Counted from the stretch's first letter, positions 11,044-22,035 are shown. The stretch is 64,000 bases of DNA from Dactylis glomerata (GCA_007115705.1 QXEO01000546.1:4169291-4233290), one strand, 5' to 3'. Translations and numbers: made by a program. The notes: generated from the letters alone by a model not told the origin.

Positions 11044-13146
11044 CTACCCTGATCTCCCGGCATTGCTGGTGTTCCCCTGGGTTTGCCCCTGTCCTTGTGA
11101 ATCAAGACTGGGCTGCTTGGGATCTCCCAGAGCATAACTATCAGCGATCTTGATTGTTTCGGCCAGCGTGGCCGGCATTTGCCTCTGAAGCTTTTGCCAA
11201 AGCATGGTGCCATGTTGGCACCCATGAGCGAACCACATGATGGCCTGCTGCTCATTGATTCCTTCGCAGGAATTGCGCAACGTGCACCACCTGGTCAGAT
11301 AGTCACGGTCAGTCTCATTCACTCCTTGCCGGCAGTTAGCCAGCTGCTGCGGACGGTTGGGCCTCTTGTATGTACTGGTAAAGTTCGACACAAACTGCTC
11401 TTCGAAATCAATCCAGCCGTTGATACTCCCGGCCGGCAAATTATTCAGCCATATCCTGGCTGGACCTTCCAACATCTGCGGCACATATCGTACCGCCCAT
11501 CTGAGGTTTCCTCCGGCGATGTTCACCGCTGTGGAGTAATCCTCCAACCAATCTTCCGGCTTCGTACTGCCATTATATGTCCTCGCGCCACGCGCGAGCT
11601 GGAAGAAGTAAGGCACCGGCTCTCCCATAATCCGGGGTCCGAAACACATAGGGCCCGGAGCTCCTTGCCTCTCCACCAACTCTGATTGGTGGAGCTTGTC
11701 CAGCTTGAAACGTGCATCATTGGCTTCCAAGGACCGAGGTCCAAGCCGGGATGCTATTGGGCCTGCGATCATCTGCTGCTGCTGCTCCGGCTGATGCTGC
11801 TCACTATGCCGGCCTTGCTGATGCTGCTGCTGATATCCCGCCCTGGCAAGGGCGGAATTGCCGTCATCCTCTCGGTGTCCCGGATGGCCTGCACCCTGCT
11901 GCTGCGCTGCACCTCCGGCGCCCTGTTGCTGACGCCGGGCTGCACTGTTTCTCCGGCCACCACCGGCCGCTGCTGCTTCATGCCCGGCCGGCACACTCTG
12001 GCCGGGCTTCTTGCTGCCGACATACTTGTCAGCTTGGCCGACATTCTTCTGCACCATCGCCTGCTTTCCGGCGGCAGCCGGATCGTACACCTGGATCTGC
12101 TTGTCCCGGCGGCCAGAGGTCACACTTCCGGCACGCCGGGCGCTAGGATGCAGGGACGAGGCTTGGCCCCTCGACCTTGCACCGGCACCTCCCGCCGACA
12201 CAATGTACTGGGATGCCCCGGCACCTGGGTTTGCCTTCTTAAAGGCCTCCTGCTGCTTTGTAGCTTCAGACAAAAGTTGGTTAAGCCGGGCTTGCTGCTC
12301 ACGCAGTGCTTCGCCGGATAAACAAGATAAATCCTTAGCTACCTCGGCCGCTGCTCTAAGGTTCTTTACTGGCGAACTATAGACTACCTTAGGCACAGTA
12401 CTAGTTGCAGTATGACTCTTATCTCTAGCATCTTTTCCTATCTCAGCATTAAGATTTCTGCCTCTAGTTCTAACCTCTTCTATCCGGCTAGGCCGGATTA
12501 CTATAGGAGTAAAACCATGGGCTGCTTCATACTCACGGAGTTGCCGGTTAAACCGTTCGCGCTCCTGGTTCATGGCCAGGGCCTCGTCGACGAGGGCCTG
12601 ACGAGATCCCTCCAGGACCTCCCTTGTCTGCTCCGGATCAACGCCGGATCGCACCGGCTCGAGAAGCCGGTCGATGATGGGAAGAAGAACCTCGCCCCTA
12701 GCCGGCACACCGGAAGTGCCGGCCAGGTTCTCCGCACGCTCCAACGGAGGACGCGCCGACCTCTTGACCTTCGGCGGCTCCGGAGGAGAAGCTCCGGCCG
12801 CTGCTGCTTTGCCGGCATCTTCCGCCGGCGGCACGGATGTGCCGGCCATCATCACCTCAGCCGACTCTACTGAGCTAGCGCTACGCCCAGCGTGAGCCAG
12901 CCGATGTGACGGAGGATCCGACGCCACCAGCACCTCCTTCCTGCAAATTCTCTCAGTCCCCACGTACACCTCGTGGGAACCGAAAGACATAATCCGGCCA
13001 TCCCTGGGGAACGGCCGGCCACCGAGACAACCGGCGTTGTCACTGACGAAACTGAGCGAGCCTAGCCTCTGGACGAGGCCAGAGACCACGCACACTCCCG
13101 AAGCTGCTATCACAGACCCCGTCCGAATGAACACTCCGCCCAGCAT
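11044..13146 (-). pseudogene. Gag N-terminal and capsid region of copy A (ends in premature stop)
   Basis: The start chosen is the ATG at 13146, just inside the primer binding site (MLGGVFIRTGSV). The frame is also open upstream through the PBS to an ATG in the LTR at 13206. The N-terminal third is basic and Ala/Pro-rich, followed by a helical region (VYSSPVKNLRAAAEVAKDL) and Gln-rich blocks. The capsid-like retrotransposon gag domain lies near the end (YNGSTKPEDWLEDY, ARIWLNNLPAGSINGW, FEEQFVSNF, YLTRWCTLRNSC). The frame ends at TAG 11044-11046 where copy B keeps a sense codon, so this copy cannot make full Gag without suppression. Confidence 0.85.
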
Positions 13147-13157
13147 ATCGATCTGAT

Positions 13158-13175
13158 GCCCCACGGTGGGCGCCA
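13158..13175 (-). promoter_or_regulatory. Primer binding site of copy A, tRNA-Lys type
   Basis: The minus strand reads tggcgcccaccgtggggc two bases from the LTR end. This equals the complement of the 3' end of plant tRNA-Lys (CTT) with CCA, as I recall that tRNA. Copy B has the identical 18 bases at 39547-39564. Confidence 0.8.
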
Positions 13176-13177
13176 AA

Positions 13178-14120
13178 TGTCGTCGTGGTGAAACAACATA
13201 TGCCATAGGATGGCTTAAATGGGGGCCGAACTAGATGCTGGAGGATTCGGGAGAGGGGAACGAGCTAAAAAGCACGACAGAAAGAGACACTGATCTACCC
13301 AGGTTCGGGGCTCTCGTAAGGAGATAACACCCCTACTCCTGCTCTACTGATTGTATATATGGGTCGATGTAGTACACCACAATGGTGCTTCTAAGCTCTC
13401 TGCTAGAGAAGGAAGATGAACTGCTAAGTGTAGGAGTACAGTGTGACCAATCTACCTTCAACCTATCAACCTTCTTCCAGCGACCAACCTTCCAACGACC
13501 AACCTTCCAACGACCAACCCTTTACCAGGGCTCCCTATGCCACCTTATATAGTGGTGGCCAGGGTTACAACGGTCATACAAGACCACAAGACAAGGGCTA
13601 CACTCCAAACAGGACCTGGTGGCGATGGCAGAGACCCTTGACTTCGCCCCTGATTGCTCTCGATGGGACGCCATATCCCTGTACCTTGTACCTCTTGAAC
13701 TGTGGCCTTACCTCTGTGCGGTAAGCTCGTACTTGTGCACAGTGAGGGTAGGTAACCTCCACTGTGCACCCTGCCATCTTACTCTGCTACCATGCTGGGA
13801 TGTTTTCTTCCTTGATTGTAGGGATGTGACACCTTGGTTGACTTAAGCATCCCGGATATGACCGTTGGCCATACCCAGGACTTATATGCCGGACCAACGA
13901 CCTACGAGGGTCGGGTAATCCGGCCTCCCCTGCTCCTGCACAACACACCAAATGGTTAGGCCGGCATATCCAAGTATCAGCCGGGATACACATTATATGC
14001 CGGCCTGGCCAATGCACTTATATTCCGGCCAGGCCCTTCCTCGATAACCCGGCATAAAGTCAATCATAGACCTTGTGTCTTTCTAGTCTCTTGACCCTAC
14101 CGGGGGTCATCCCCCCGACA
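13178..14120 (-). repeat. 5' LTR of copy A (943 bp)
   Basis: The LTR begins TGTCGGGGGG (minus strand, ending at 14120) and ends CGACGACA before the PBS; TG/CA ends and matching TGTCG/CGACA termini support it. A TATA-like ttatata on the plus strand (13545-13551) is the complement of the promoter box tatataa. A 15 bp unit (cgaccaaccttccaa) is repeated about 2.6 times at 13489-13520 and is absent from copy B. The two LTRs of copy B are 930 bp. Confidence 0.9.
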
Positions 14121-15131
14121 GACTCCACGACCAACAACAGAGCCTGGAGTAGGTTGAGGCTGATAACCAAGATTCTGAGGGCAAACCCTGGAAATGTGGC
14201 CAGGCTGATGGCATTTGTAGCAAATAATACCAGAACCAACCGAGTTTGGCTGAGCGCTTGAGTACTTTTGCGCTATAGGTGGCTGAGGTGAACGAGACGC
14301 ATCTGGCCTTGGCTGATAGGGAGCACGTGGAATAGCACCATAAGGAATCCAGACACGGCGACGCTTTGTACCTGAGCCGGATGACTGAGCATCTTCTCGA
14401 GGGCGCTTGCGAGTTTCTTCATACTCAACCTTTCCCCTTTCAGCTTTCATAGCTTTATTCACAAGGTCTTGGAAAGTGTTGAAATCCAGGAGATGAAGAT
14501 CACGACGAAGCTCAGGGTCTAGTCCCTTGCGGAACAAGGCCTGCTTCTTGGCATCCGTAGACACCTCTTCAGGAGCATAGCAGGCAAGGCGGTTGAAGTT
14601 GCCCTGGTAGTCGCAAACAGAACCATTGCCCTGCTTTAGCTTTAGGAATTCCTCCCTTTTAAGCTCCATTAGACCTTCCGGAATGTGATACCCTCGGAAG
14701 GTAGTTTTGAACTCCTGCCAAGTCACAACGTGCTCGGCGGTCTGCATAGCAAGGAAATTCTCCCACCAGGAACCAGCAGCACCTTCAAGGTGATATGCGG
14801 CGAAGGTCACCCAATCTGCTTGGGCGACATGAGCAGCCTGAAGTTTGCGCTCAGTAGTGCGAAGCCAGTAATCAGCATCAAGTGGCTCAGTAGAGTAGCT
14901 GAAAACTAGAGGAGTAAGGCGGATGAAGTCTCTCATGCCAACTCGGTCATCTTGACGACGAGCAGTATTTTGTTCAATCCTTTCCAGGAGTCTGATGTTG
15001 TCAGCGCGGTTGGCTTCATACATGGCCATAAGCTGGACCATGGACGGTGGAGGCGGAAGATTGACATTGTCACCCTCCTGATCATTCCCACCGTCACGAC
15101 GACCACCACCACCATGAGTACCACCTGACAT
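14121..15131 (-). CDS. Gag of chromovirus Gypsy (3' end cut by insertion of copy A)
   Basis: Start is the ATG at 15131 (MSGGTHGGGG). About 335 residues are open without a stop up to the copy A junction. After a Gly/Arg-rich N-terminus comes the gag domain (LDADYWLRTTERKL, AADWV-like, YHLEGAAGSWWENF, TWQEFKTTFRGYHIP, FLKLKQGNGSVCDY). A basic region is followed by a classical CCHC knuckle, CYKCHQPGHISRVC. It forms the virus-like particle and binds RNA in the family. Disruption is only by the insertion; the frame is otherwise intact, so this element may have been young when copy A landed. Confidence 0.9.
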
Positions 15132-15683
15132 CCTGGAGGATAACAAAAGGATTCAGCGATAGGAATCAAAAGGAAATGAAGAGATTGACGTAATGTAAGG
15201 GAAAACAAGACATGTGGTACAAGTAATATCATCCAATCAAGCATGGTAGTAGGAAGGCATACCAGACGTATACACTAACCAGCCGATTCACAAACCATAA
15301 CTATAGAATGCCAGGATGATACAACACCACCAAGTCATTTCCAATACATCACTTAACAAAGGATAACCAGAAACAAGATTGATTGAATTCTGAACATTTG
15401 AAGCATTATAGATAGACAATGCTTCAAAGTAGTTGATGCAACCTGACACGGAGTACTAAAGGAGAACCCAAACCCCGAGATCCTAGAGGTTTGAAATGAT
15501 AGATGAGGAAGAAAACCTTTACAATCAAATCAAGGTAAGGTGACTCAGAATTAGAGTGACACCAGATAAGGAGTAAAAAGAATCCTAGTCAGAGTTTTCT
15601 CAATTCATTTTGTCTTTCAAATAGTTTTCACAAACACTAGACTCAACTTCGACCAATGGTAAGGGTTTCCTACAGACAGTCCT
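15132..15683 (-). other. Untranslated leader of the chromovirus element
   Basis: About 550 bp between gag start and primer site, A-rich on the plus strand, with no credible ORF or recognised site. Leaders of this size are usual and normally hold packaging signals, which cannot be identified by eye. Confidence 0.6.
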
Positions 15684-15695
15684 GCTCTGATACCA
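15684..15695 (-). promoter_or_regulatory. Primer binding site of chromovirus element, initiator tRNA-Met type
   Basis: The minus strand reads tggtatcagagc, complementary to the 3' end of initiator tRNA-Met, four bases from the LTR end at 15700. Confidence 0.85.
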
Positions 15696-15699
15696 AAGC

Positions 15700-18600
15700 T
15701 GTCGGACCCCGGGTTCTAAGCTATACAGAGATGTTATGTGTATTAGTCACGCTAGCAATGAGTGATACTGGGGTTACCAGTCCCAGGCCGGAACACAATC
15801 GGCAGGCAGGCCAGAATTAAACATCGGCTCTACACATCTCGAAGCGCCGTGAAACTAATCATAACCAAAACTGCATAACAGAGAGCTCGAGAGCCTTAAA
15901 CCCCTCTCATGCACTTTATATCCATACACGCATCATGCACGAGATGGGTAACCACAACTGGTAACACAACAGTGACTCTACGACTCAAAGTAGTAGTTCA
16001 AACTCTTAACAGAGTAAAGATTCAACTTATTACACGCAGAGGTCACTGACCAATATTACAACAAGCAACAGAAAGCAAATATGTTATGCTACATAACAAG
16101 ATAGCAAATTGCCTAAGAGGCCTTGAACATAAGCGATGTCCCAACCCGTAGATCTCAGGCTGCTGCCTGGGAACCCCAAACTAGTCGTCGAAGTCGATAT
16201 CGGCATAGAAACCACCTTCATTGCCTACGGCGGTCTCTTCTGTGGAAAAACAACATTAAACAAGGGTGAGTACGAGGGTGTACTCAGAAAGCTGACCTTC
16301 TACACTATATGAATGGCATCAAGGTATTTTTGTGTAGCTCTTTGCAGAAAGCAAGTTTTCTTTGAGAAATCGACACAAGGCGAGGACTACTCAGAATTTG
16401 TAAAGGGGATAAGAGAACGTCTCGCAATCTCTTTTAATCATGGAGCAACCACCAATTTATCACCTTCAGAACACCTCATTCCGATCACCCCCTCGACCCT
16501 GAGGAAGTGATCCAGAGTCTCACTCTTAAGTTGGCACTTTTACGATTAAGTTCATGTTGTCTATGATCTAGTATCTGTCTCCAAGTCGTCCATAACCGTG
16601 GACACGGCTTTTCGAAAAGATTTAACCCTGCAGGGGTGCACAACTTTGCCCACATGTGACGATCGTCCCCTGGACCCTTGCGAAGAATCTTAGCGGGGTG
16701 ATGATCGCCTACAACCTTTACCTTACGTCGACCTATTCCATGAGCCACGCCAAAAGGTCTAAGTCCTCCATCGCAAGATGGCCTTTCTCCGACGTGGAAC
16801 CTTTTGTTGTGAGTCAAGATTGGTTTACCAGAGGAATCCTCCTCAATCAACCTCGGCCACGTCCCTATATGTATGCACCTTTTCCACCATCTCGTTTCAA
16901 AACATTTTCAATGCGTATGTCGAATAGAAAGCCCAGACTAGGTAGCTCATGGATAAGTCTAAGCAAGTTAGTCAGTCGACAGGAGTCCCATACCTCCACG
17001 TGCGGTTGTACGCTTGTCTTGGATCAAGAGACAAGAACTCGGGTCCTAGGGCAGCAAGAATGAGTCAAATCACCACAACTCGCGTGGCGGCTCATCCATG
17101 CCTATTGTCAAGTTTTACCAATTCACCACAATTACCACGACAAGCTATCATGCTAGATTCATATAAAGCTTGAAGCCCAAGTACCGGAATTGCAACAGTA
17201 AATACTAGGCATGGCTAAGCATAGAATTGTAAGTTTCCGGTGACGCTAAAGCATAACCTAGTCATGCTAGGAGCATATGGATCATGGATATATAGTTGAC
17301 AATAGCAGGGCATGCATCAGAATAGGTTACTCTATGTTTCGGTAAAAGATAGTTGAACGCATGCAGATATGGTGGAGGCTCAAATCATTTGTAAACCATA
17401 GGATTAGAAATGCATCAAAGGGTTTACGCTTGCCTTGTGCTTCGATGTAGTTGATCTGAATAGTTTCGGCGTTGACCTCGGACACGGTCTCGGATTCTAC
17501 CGAGAGGAAGAAACACCGGAAAGGGAAAATAACACATTCAAATAATGCATCGATGCACAATCAAGCATGATGATATGACAAGTTGAGAATGCACAAGATA
17601 AACCCTATGACATAAAGAACAAGTTAGGAGGGTTCGGATGCCTTGGGACTGCAATCCGACAAACCCAAATTTGCAATAAGGGTTCTGATTAGTTCTTCTA
17701 ATTAGACAGGGATTAAAGTTGTCTAAAAATGCATGAATTTGACATAAACATGTAGAGCATGTTTTTCTAAACATTTTGGTAAATCATACATAATTTTCTG
17801 ACTAACAGAATAATAGATATGCCTTTTACAAGTTTTGAGCAATTTCTGGAATTTTAGAAATAATAACAACAGCAGGAACTTTTTCCACTCGGGCCAAGTT
17901 GACCCAGGCAGCTGACCACTAGGCCCGTGGCCCACATGGCAGGCCAGCCTGGCCAGTGGCCAGGGCAAGCCACGACCATGGTGTCAGAGGCCGGCCGGCT
18001 CTCCGGCGGCAGCTCCGGCCAGCAGGAGGGCGGGGAAAGGGGCCAGGAAGACCGGGGCTCACCCTTGAGCTCGACGGCGAGGCCTGCTTGACCGGAGGAG
18101 AGGCCGGTGGCGAGGAATTTGAGGCGGTGGCGGTCGGAACCTGCGAGGAAATGGCGGCGAGCGGCGGCGATTCCGGGCACCCCAGGCCGATTCCTCTGGC
18201 GTGGAGGTAGCGGGCGGCGCGGTGGAGTTTCACGGCGAGTCGGCGGAGCAGGGGAAGGCGCGGAGCGGCGAGGCTAGTGGCGGCCGAGCTCGGCTCCGGT
18301 GAGCGGTCTCGGGAGAGAGAGCGAGGACGAGAGAGGGAGAAAGTGAGGGAGGGGAGGGAGTTGTGGCGTGCAGAGACAGCTCCAGGGGGTCTTCTCGTCG
18401 GTTTAGCGGCAGGAAGCAGGAGGTGGCCGGCGTCGGGGTCTCCTGGAGCTCCACGCAGCTGCTCCTGGTGACTCACGAAGAAGACAAGAACTTTTGCACA
18501 AAGCCCCTAGCTTTGCAGGTTTTCCAGGGAAAGAACAAAACAGCACCCCTTTTGTATGATTTGATGCTTTAAACTTGGTTAAAAACATCTGAGAAATTCC

Positions 18601-18807
18601 AGGGGCTTTTCTGCTAGTTAGCAAACCCTGAATTACTTTTATTTGACACTTTAACACAATTGAACTCAATTATAATAAATCAAATAAGGTTTGAATTTGG
18701 ATCACTTGTAGGGTTTCCAATTTGAATTCAAATGCAAAAATTTCAGAGTGCATTTTTAGATGATGCTCATGATGCAGAACACTTTATTAAAGACATGGGA
18801 TGTTGCA
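15700..18807 (-). repeat. 5' LTR of chromovirus element (~3.1 kb)
   Basis: One end is fixed by the PBS (tgtcggacccc on the plus strand at 15700). The other is set at gggatgttgca (18807), where Athila-like sequence starts; minus-strand ends are TGCAACATCC...CCGACA. The sole partner LTR is outside the window, so the outer end is inferred. The segment 17930-18480 is strikingly GC-rich with a purine-only-like tract (about 18305-18360), resembling a CT-rich plant 5' leader on the minus strand. Long open frames inside it are low complexity and I do not accept them as genes. Confidence 0.7.
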
Positions 18808-19954
18808 AATACCTTTCTCCTTAAGAGATTTTTGGCTTCCCTCATAACTTCATCATTTAATTCAATCATTCCTCTCTTCTTTGGTGTTAGTTCTGGAGTT
18901 GGTGCTGGTGTTGGCTCTACTAGAGTCCAATCATCATGATTCCGGCTTATTTTAGCCATTAATTCTTCAGCTTCAGGCGGATTTCTTTTCCTGAAACACA
19001 ACCAGCACAACTATCCTGATATGTCTTAGATTCATTAGTTAGTCCATTATAAAATATATCAAGGAGTTCATTTTTAGGCAATGGCTCTTTAGGCAATGCT
19101 CTAATTAAAGAACAAAACCTTTCCCAAGATTCAGGCAATATCTCTCCTTTTCCCTGTTCAAAGTCACAGATTTTCTGCAAAGCGGCATGTTGAGCACCAG
19201 CAGGAAAATATTTCTGAAAGAAAGCATTAACCAAAGCAATAGGACTATTAATAGATCCAGGAGACAATTTATTAAACCAAGTTTTAGCTACATCTTTCAA
19301 CGAGAAAGGAAAAATCATAGCAACAAAGTAAGTGCAAAGCTTAATATCATCAGAAAACAAATTACTCAAAGTAGAGAGTTCATTCATATGTCCCATAGCA
19401 CTTTCATTTTCAGTACCACAAAAAGGTTCTTTCTCAACAATAGATATGTAAGATAAATCTAGAGAGAAATCATAATCCTTATCTCTAATATTTATGGGAG
19501 AAGCAGCAAACTTAGCATCAGGAGACAATTTATATCTAACAATACGTCTTGCAAGAAGTTCTTTAATAGCATTAGCATCACGAGTGGCATGAACTTCAGC
19601 AATAAAATCATCATCAAGCTCAATATAAGTATCATCAAGATCATCACTAGGACATTCCCTAGACTCAGGTGAACTAACATGTGTAATAGTGGTGTTTCCC
19701 ATTTGCTTAGTTCTAGCAATTGTAGCCTCTAAAAAGGAACCTAGTGAACCACTCTCATCAAGCACAGTAGAAGCATCATCAAAATTATCAATGGCATTTT
19801 CAAACTCAGCAGAAGTAGTAGCAGTAGCGTGTGGTGGTGTAAGCAACTTACTCATAATAGATGGTGAATCAAGAGCAACAGAGGTGTTCAGAGTTGTACC
19901 TCTTCTTGTAGTGGATGTCAATATATGAACTTTTCCATCACGTGGTTTACCCAT
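18808..19954 (-). pseudogene. Gag of Athila-like remnant 1 (frameshifted, truncated)
   Basis: The start is the ATG at 19954 (MGKPRDGKVHIL). The capsid-like domain is clear: PFSLKDVAKTWFNKL, NAFFQKYFPAG, ICDFEQGKGEILPESWERF, LLDIFYNGLTNESK. Close to the end, around 18990-18996, one T is missing, so the frame runs to a false stop at 18959. The correct continuation (FRKRNPPEAEELMAKI) is in another frame at about 18812-18992. The chromovirus LTR cuts the 3' part. A truncated copy lies at about 26646-26957. Confidence 0.85.
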
Positions 19955-20014
19955 GATGAAAGGATTGTAGAAAATAATATGAATTCCAAGTGAACTTACA
20001 AATAAAGCTATGCT

Positions 20015-20031
20015 CCCCGGCAACGGCGCCA
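20015..20031 (-). promoter_or_regulatory. Primer binding site of Athila-like remnant 1, tRNA-Asp type
   Basis: The minus strand reads tggcgccgttgccgggg, complementary to the 3' end of plant tRNA-Asp as I recall it. The duplicated copy is at 27018-27034. The LTR end is placed 11 bp away at 20043. Confidence 0.8.
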
Positions 20032-20042
20032 GAAAATAGTCT

Positions 20043-20573
20043 TGATGAGGGATCGCAACAGTCTTCGAGGGAAGTAAAACCCAAATTTATTGATTTGACA
20101 CAAGGGGAGCCAAATGATATTTATAAGCCTTAACAGATGAGTTGTCAATTCAGCTACACCTGGAAAAAGACTTGCTCGCAGTGGTTTATCAGTAGCAATA
20201 GTTTTATAGTGGTGATAGTAGTGAAACAGTAACATCAATAGTAAAATAAAAGCGGTAATAGTAGCAATAGTAGACAGTAGGATTAAATACTGTAGGCATA
20301 GGGATGGATGTACGGGCGTTGCATGGATAAGATAATTCATGAAATCAGTGAGACATGGGCAATTGCAGATAAATAATGATAAAGCATCCTAGTACTAAAC
20401 AACCATAGGCATTTGTTCCGTATATAGTCGTACGTGCTTGCAATGAGAAACTTGCACGACATCTTCTATCCTACCAGCCTGTTGCACCAGGGCCTCAAGG
20501 GAAACTACTGGTAATTAAGGTACTCCTTTTAATAGAGTACCGGAGCAAAGCATTAACACTCGGTGAACACATG
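20043..20573 (-). repeat. LTR fragment of Athila-like remnant 1
   Basis: The inner LTR end (minus strand ...CCCTCATCA) is next to the PBS. The fragment continues until the sequence changes character at about 20574, where the Copia LTR is inferred to begin. It is AT-rich and noncoding. The duplicate is 27046-27576. Confidence 0.6.
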
Positions 20574-21983
20574 TGAAACGGCATGTTCCTTGCTTTCGGT
20601 TTTTGGGTGTTTGATTACAACACAAGGTAATTAATCTTGTGCTAAGCATTGCAGGAATTCTCCAGGTATTGCACAAGACTGAAGGTGAAGAGAAGTGGGG
20701 AAGGGGACTACTGTAGAAAGGCTTGAAATCACCTAGAGGAGAAAATTTCCAGGGCCGGAAATTTTGCTTCAGGGCCAAAAATTCCGCCCCAGGGCCGGAA
20801 TTTCCGCCCCTGGACAAAATTTCTGGGGGCTGGAAATTCCAGGAATTTCCGGCCCTTCGAAATTCGGCTAAGTCCTTTACAGAACATTGTGGTGCAACGC
20901 TCTGTAAAGGGGTCGGAAATTCTGGTCTGGCAGAATTTCCGGGGGCCAGAAATTTCATAATTTCCAGCCCTCGAAAATTCGGCTAAGTCCCTTACAAAGG
21001 GCTGTGGTGCAACTCTCTGATTATGGGCCGGAAATTCTGTTAAGGCAGAATTTCCGGGGGCCAGAAATTTCAGAATTTCCAGCCCCAGTGATTTTTCGCT
21101 AAGTCCCTTTTTGCGAGCTGTGGTGCAACTCTCTGTAAAGGGGCCAGAATTTTAGGCCGAAAATTTCAGTTTGGAATTTCCGGGGGCCGGAATTTCCGCC
21201 CTAAGTTGACCCCGGAATTTCTGCCCCCTGGCCGGAATTTCCAGGGTAAGTTTTCTCCAACAGCCATATTTTGAGCCAGCCTATAAATAGTCGTCCCCTA
21301 CCTCAGATATGAGCTACCTCATCCACACTCTCTCTCCTCCATTAGAGCTGAGCTTCAACTCCGTAGATCTTCTTCCCTAGCCAACCAAATCCCTCAAGAT
21401 TTGGTAGATTGGGAGAGGAGCCATAGGTCTACAATCTCACCGAAGTAATTTGTGTTTGCTTCACTCCTCCTCTGTGGATCTTGCCTTGTGCAAGTGAGGT
21501 CACCTCAAAGCTTGCTCCGTGTAAAAGCTTTGTGGTTGTTCTTGTTGGGAGCCTCCAATTGAGTTGTGGAGTTGTGCCCCAACCTCCGTGTAAGGGTTTT
21601 GGTCGGTACCCCCAATACCACTGCTTAGTGGAAACAAGCTAGCCTCCATGGCTTGCTCACCGGAGAACAAGGTGAGACTTTGTGGCATTGGTGGACTCCG
21701 TGTCGCCATACCTCTCCAACATAGACGTACTTCCCCTCAAAAGGAAGGAACTATGGTAATACATCCTTGTGTCTCCAGTCTCTGCTTTTCGGTTCTTTCC
21801 TACCCTTACTTGTATCTTGTTTGTGTTTTCCATACTTGTTTACTAGCTTGCTTGTCACGTAGGAAATTCACCTAGTCGCACATCTAGTGAATTTTATTTC
21901 GTGTCAAGCCTTAAATTTGAAAAAGGTAAAATTTTGTGTAGCGCCTATTCACCCCCCCTCTAGTCGTCCTAAGATCCATTTCA
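20574..21983 (+). repeat. 5' LTR of Copia element, copy 1 (~1.41 kb)
   Basis: The 3' boundary is firm: ...CCATTTCA followed by at and the PBS. The 5' boundary is inferred at TGAAA, giving a TGAAA/TTTCA terminal repeat, with candidate target duplication acatg at 20569-20573. A TATAAATA box is at 21282-21289. The upstream third is packed with palindromic ggaatttcc units. No 3' LTR is in the window for comparison. Confidence 0.6.
20735..21250 (+). repeat. Palindromic GGAATTTCC array with a ~115 bp tandem repeat in the Copia LTR
   Basis: Many variants of gg(c/a)cggaaattccgcccc occur here. Three units of about 115 bp are anchored on ctaagtcc at 20868, 20983 and 21099, each followed by a (t)gtggtgcaac(g/t)ctct core and a ggaatttcc pair. 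It lies just upstream of the TATA box, where an enhancer would be expected. The duplicate is at about 27738-28255. Confidence 0.8.
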
Positions 21984-21985
21984 AT

Positions 21986-21997
21986 TGGTATCAGAGC
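21986..21997 (+). promoter_or_regulatory. Primer binding site of Copia element, initiator tRNA-Met type
   Basis: The sequence tggtatcagagc follows two bases after the LTR end. The duplicated copy is 28991-29002. Confidence 0.88.
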
Positions 21998-22035
21998 CTA
22001 GTGCTCTTTGATTGGGCTTAACCACCTAAGAGATT

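Larger units (their letters stand above)
1..14120 (-). mobile_element. Tat-lineage Ty3/Gypsy retrotransposon, copy A (left end outside window)
   Basis: Read on the minus strand the order is 5' LTR (13178-14120), primer binding site, Gag, protease, RT, RNase H, second RNase H, integrase, spacer, an oppositely oriented spliced gene, and the first 126 bp of the 3' LTR at the window edge. The second (archaeal-type) RNase H after the usual one is typical of the Tat lineage (Retand/Grande/Ogre relatives). It sits inside the gag of a chromovirus Gypsy; the right flank begins gactc, but the left target duplication is outside the window. Gag-pol has one nonsense codon and one frameshift, so this copy is not autonomous. 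Copy B at 38615-52354 is the same family in the opposite orientation. Confidence 0.92.
14121..18807 (-). mobile_element. Chromovirus (Tekay-like) Gypsy element, 5' LTR and 5' gag only
   Basis: On the minus strand this contains a ~3.1 kb LTR (15700-18807), an initiator-Met primer site, an untranslated leader and gag, which is interrupted at 14121 by copy A. The rest, including pol, should lie left of the window beyond copy A. The element abuts the Athila-like gag at 18808; the flank aatac (18808-18812) is the candidate target duplication, its partner being outside. The chromovirus assignment rests on the gag zinc knuckle, the Met primer and the long LTR, without an integrase chromodomain in view. 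Confidence 0.75.
18808..20573 (-). mobile_element. Athila-like Gypsy remnant 1: gag, PBS and inner part of LTR
   Basis: This is the oldest layer seen. On the minus strand it shows part of an LTR (20043-20573), a tRNA-Asp primer site (20015-20031) and Athila-type gag. It is cut on one side by the chromovirus element and on the other by the Copia LTR, so pol and the outer LTR part are not visible. Part of it (19643-20573) recurs at 26646-27576 through the tandem duplication. Confidence 0.85.

Noticed and set aside
17919..18476. 185-residue minus-strand frame in the chromovirus LTR
   Set aside because: Low-complexity Pro/Ser/Arg product with no domain; several frames on both strands are open, as expected from high GC.
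20860..21250. CRISPR-like array (regular repeats and spacers)
   Set aside because: Only three ~115 bp units with conserved interiors, in a eukaryotic LTR; no cas genes and no unique spacers.
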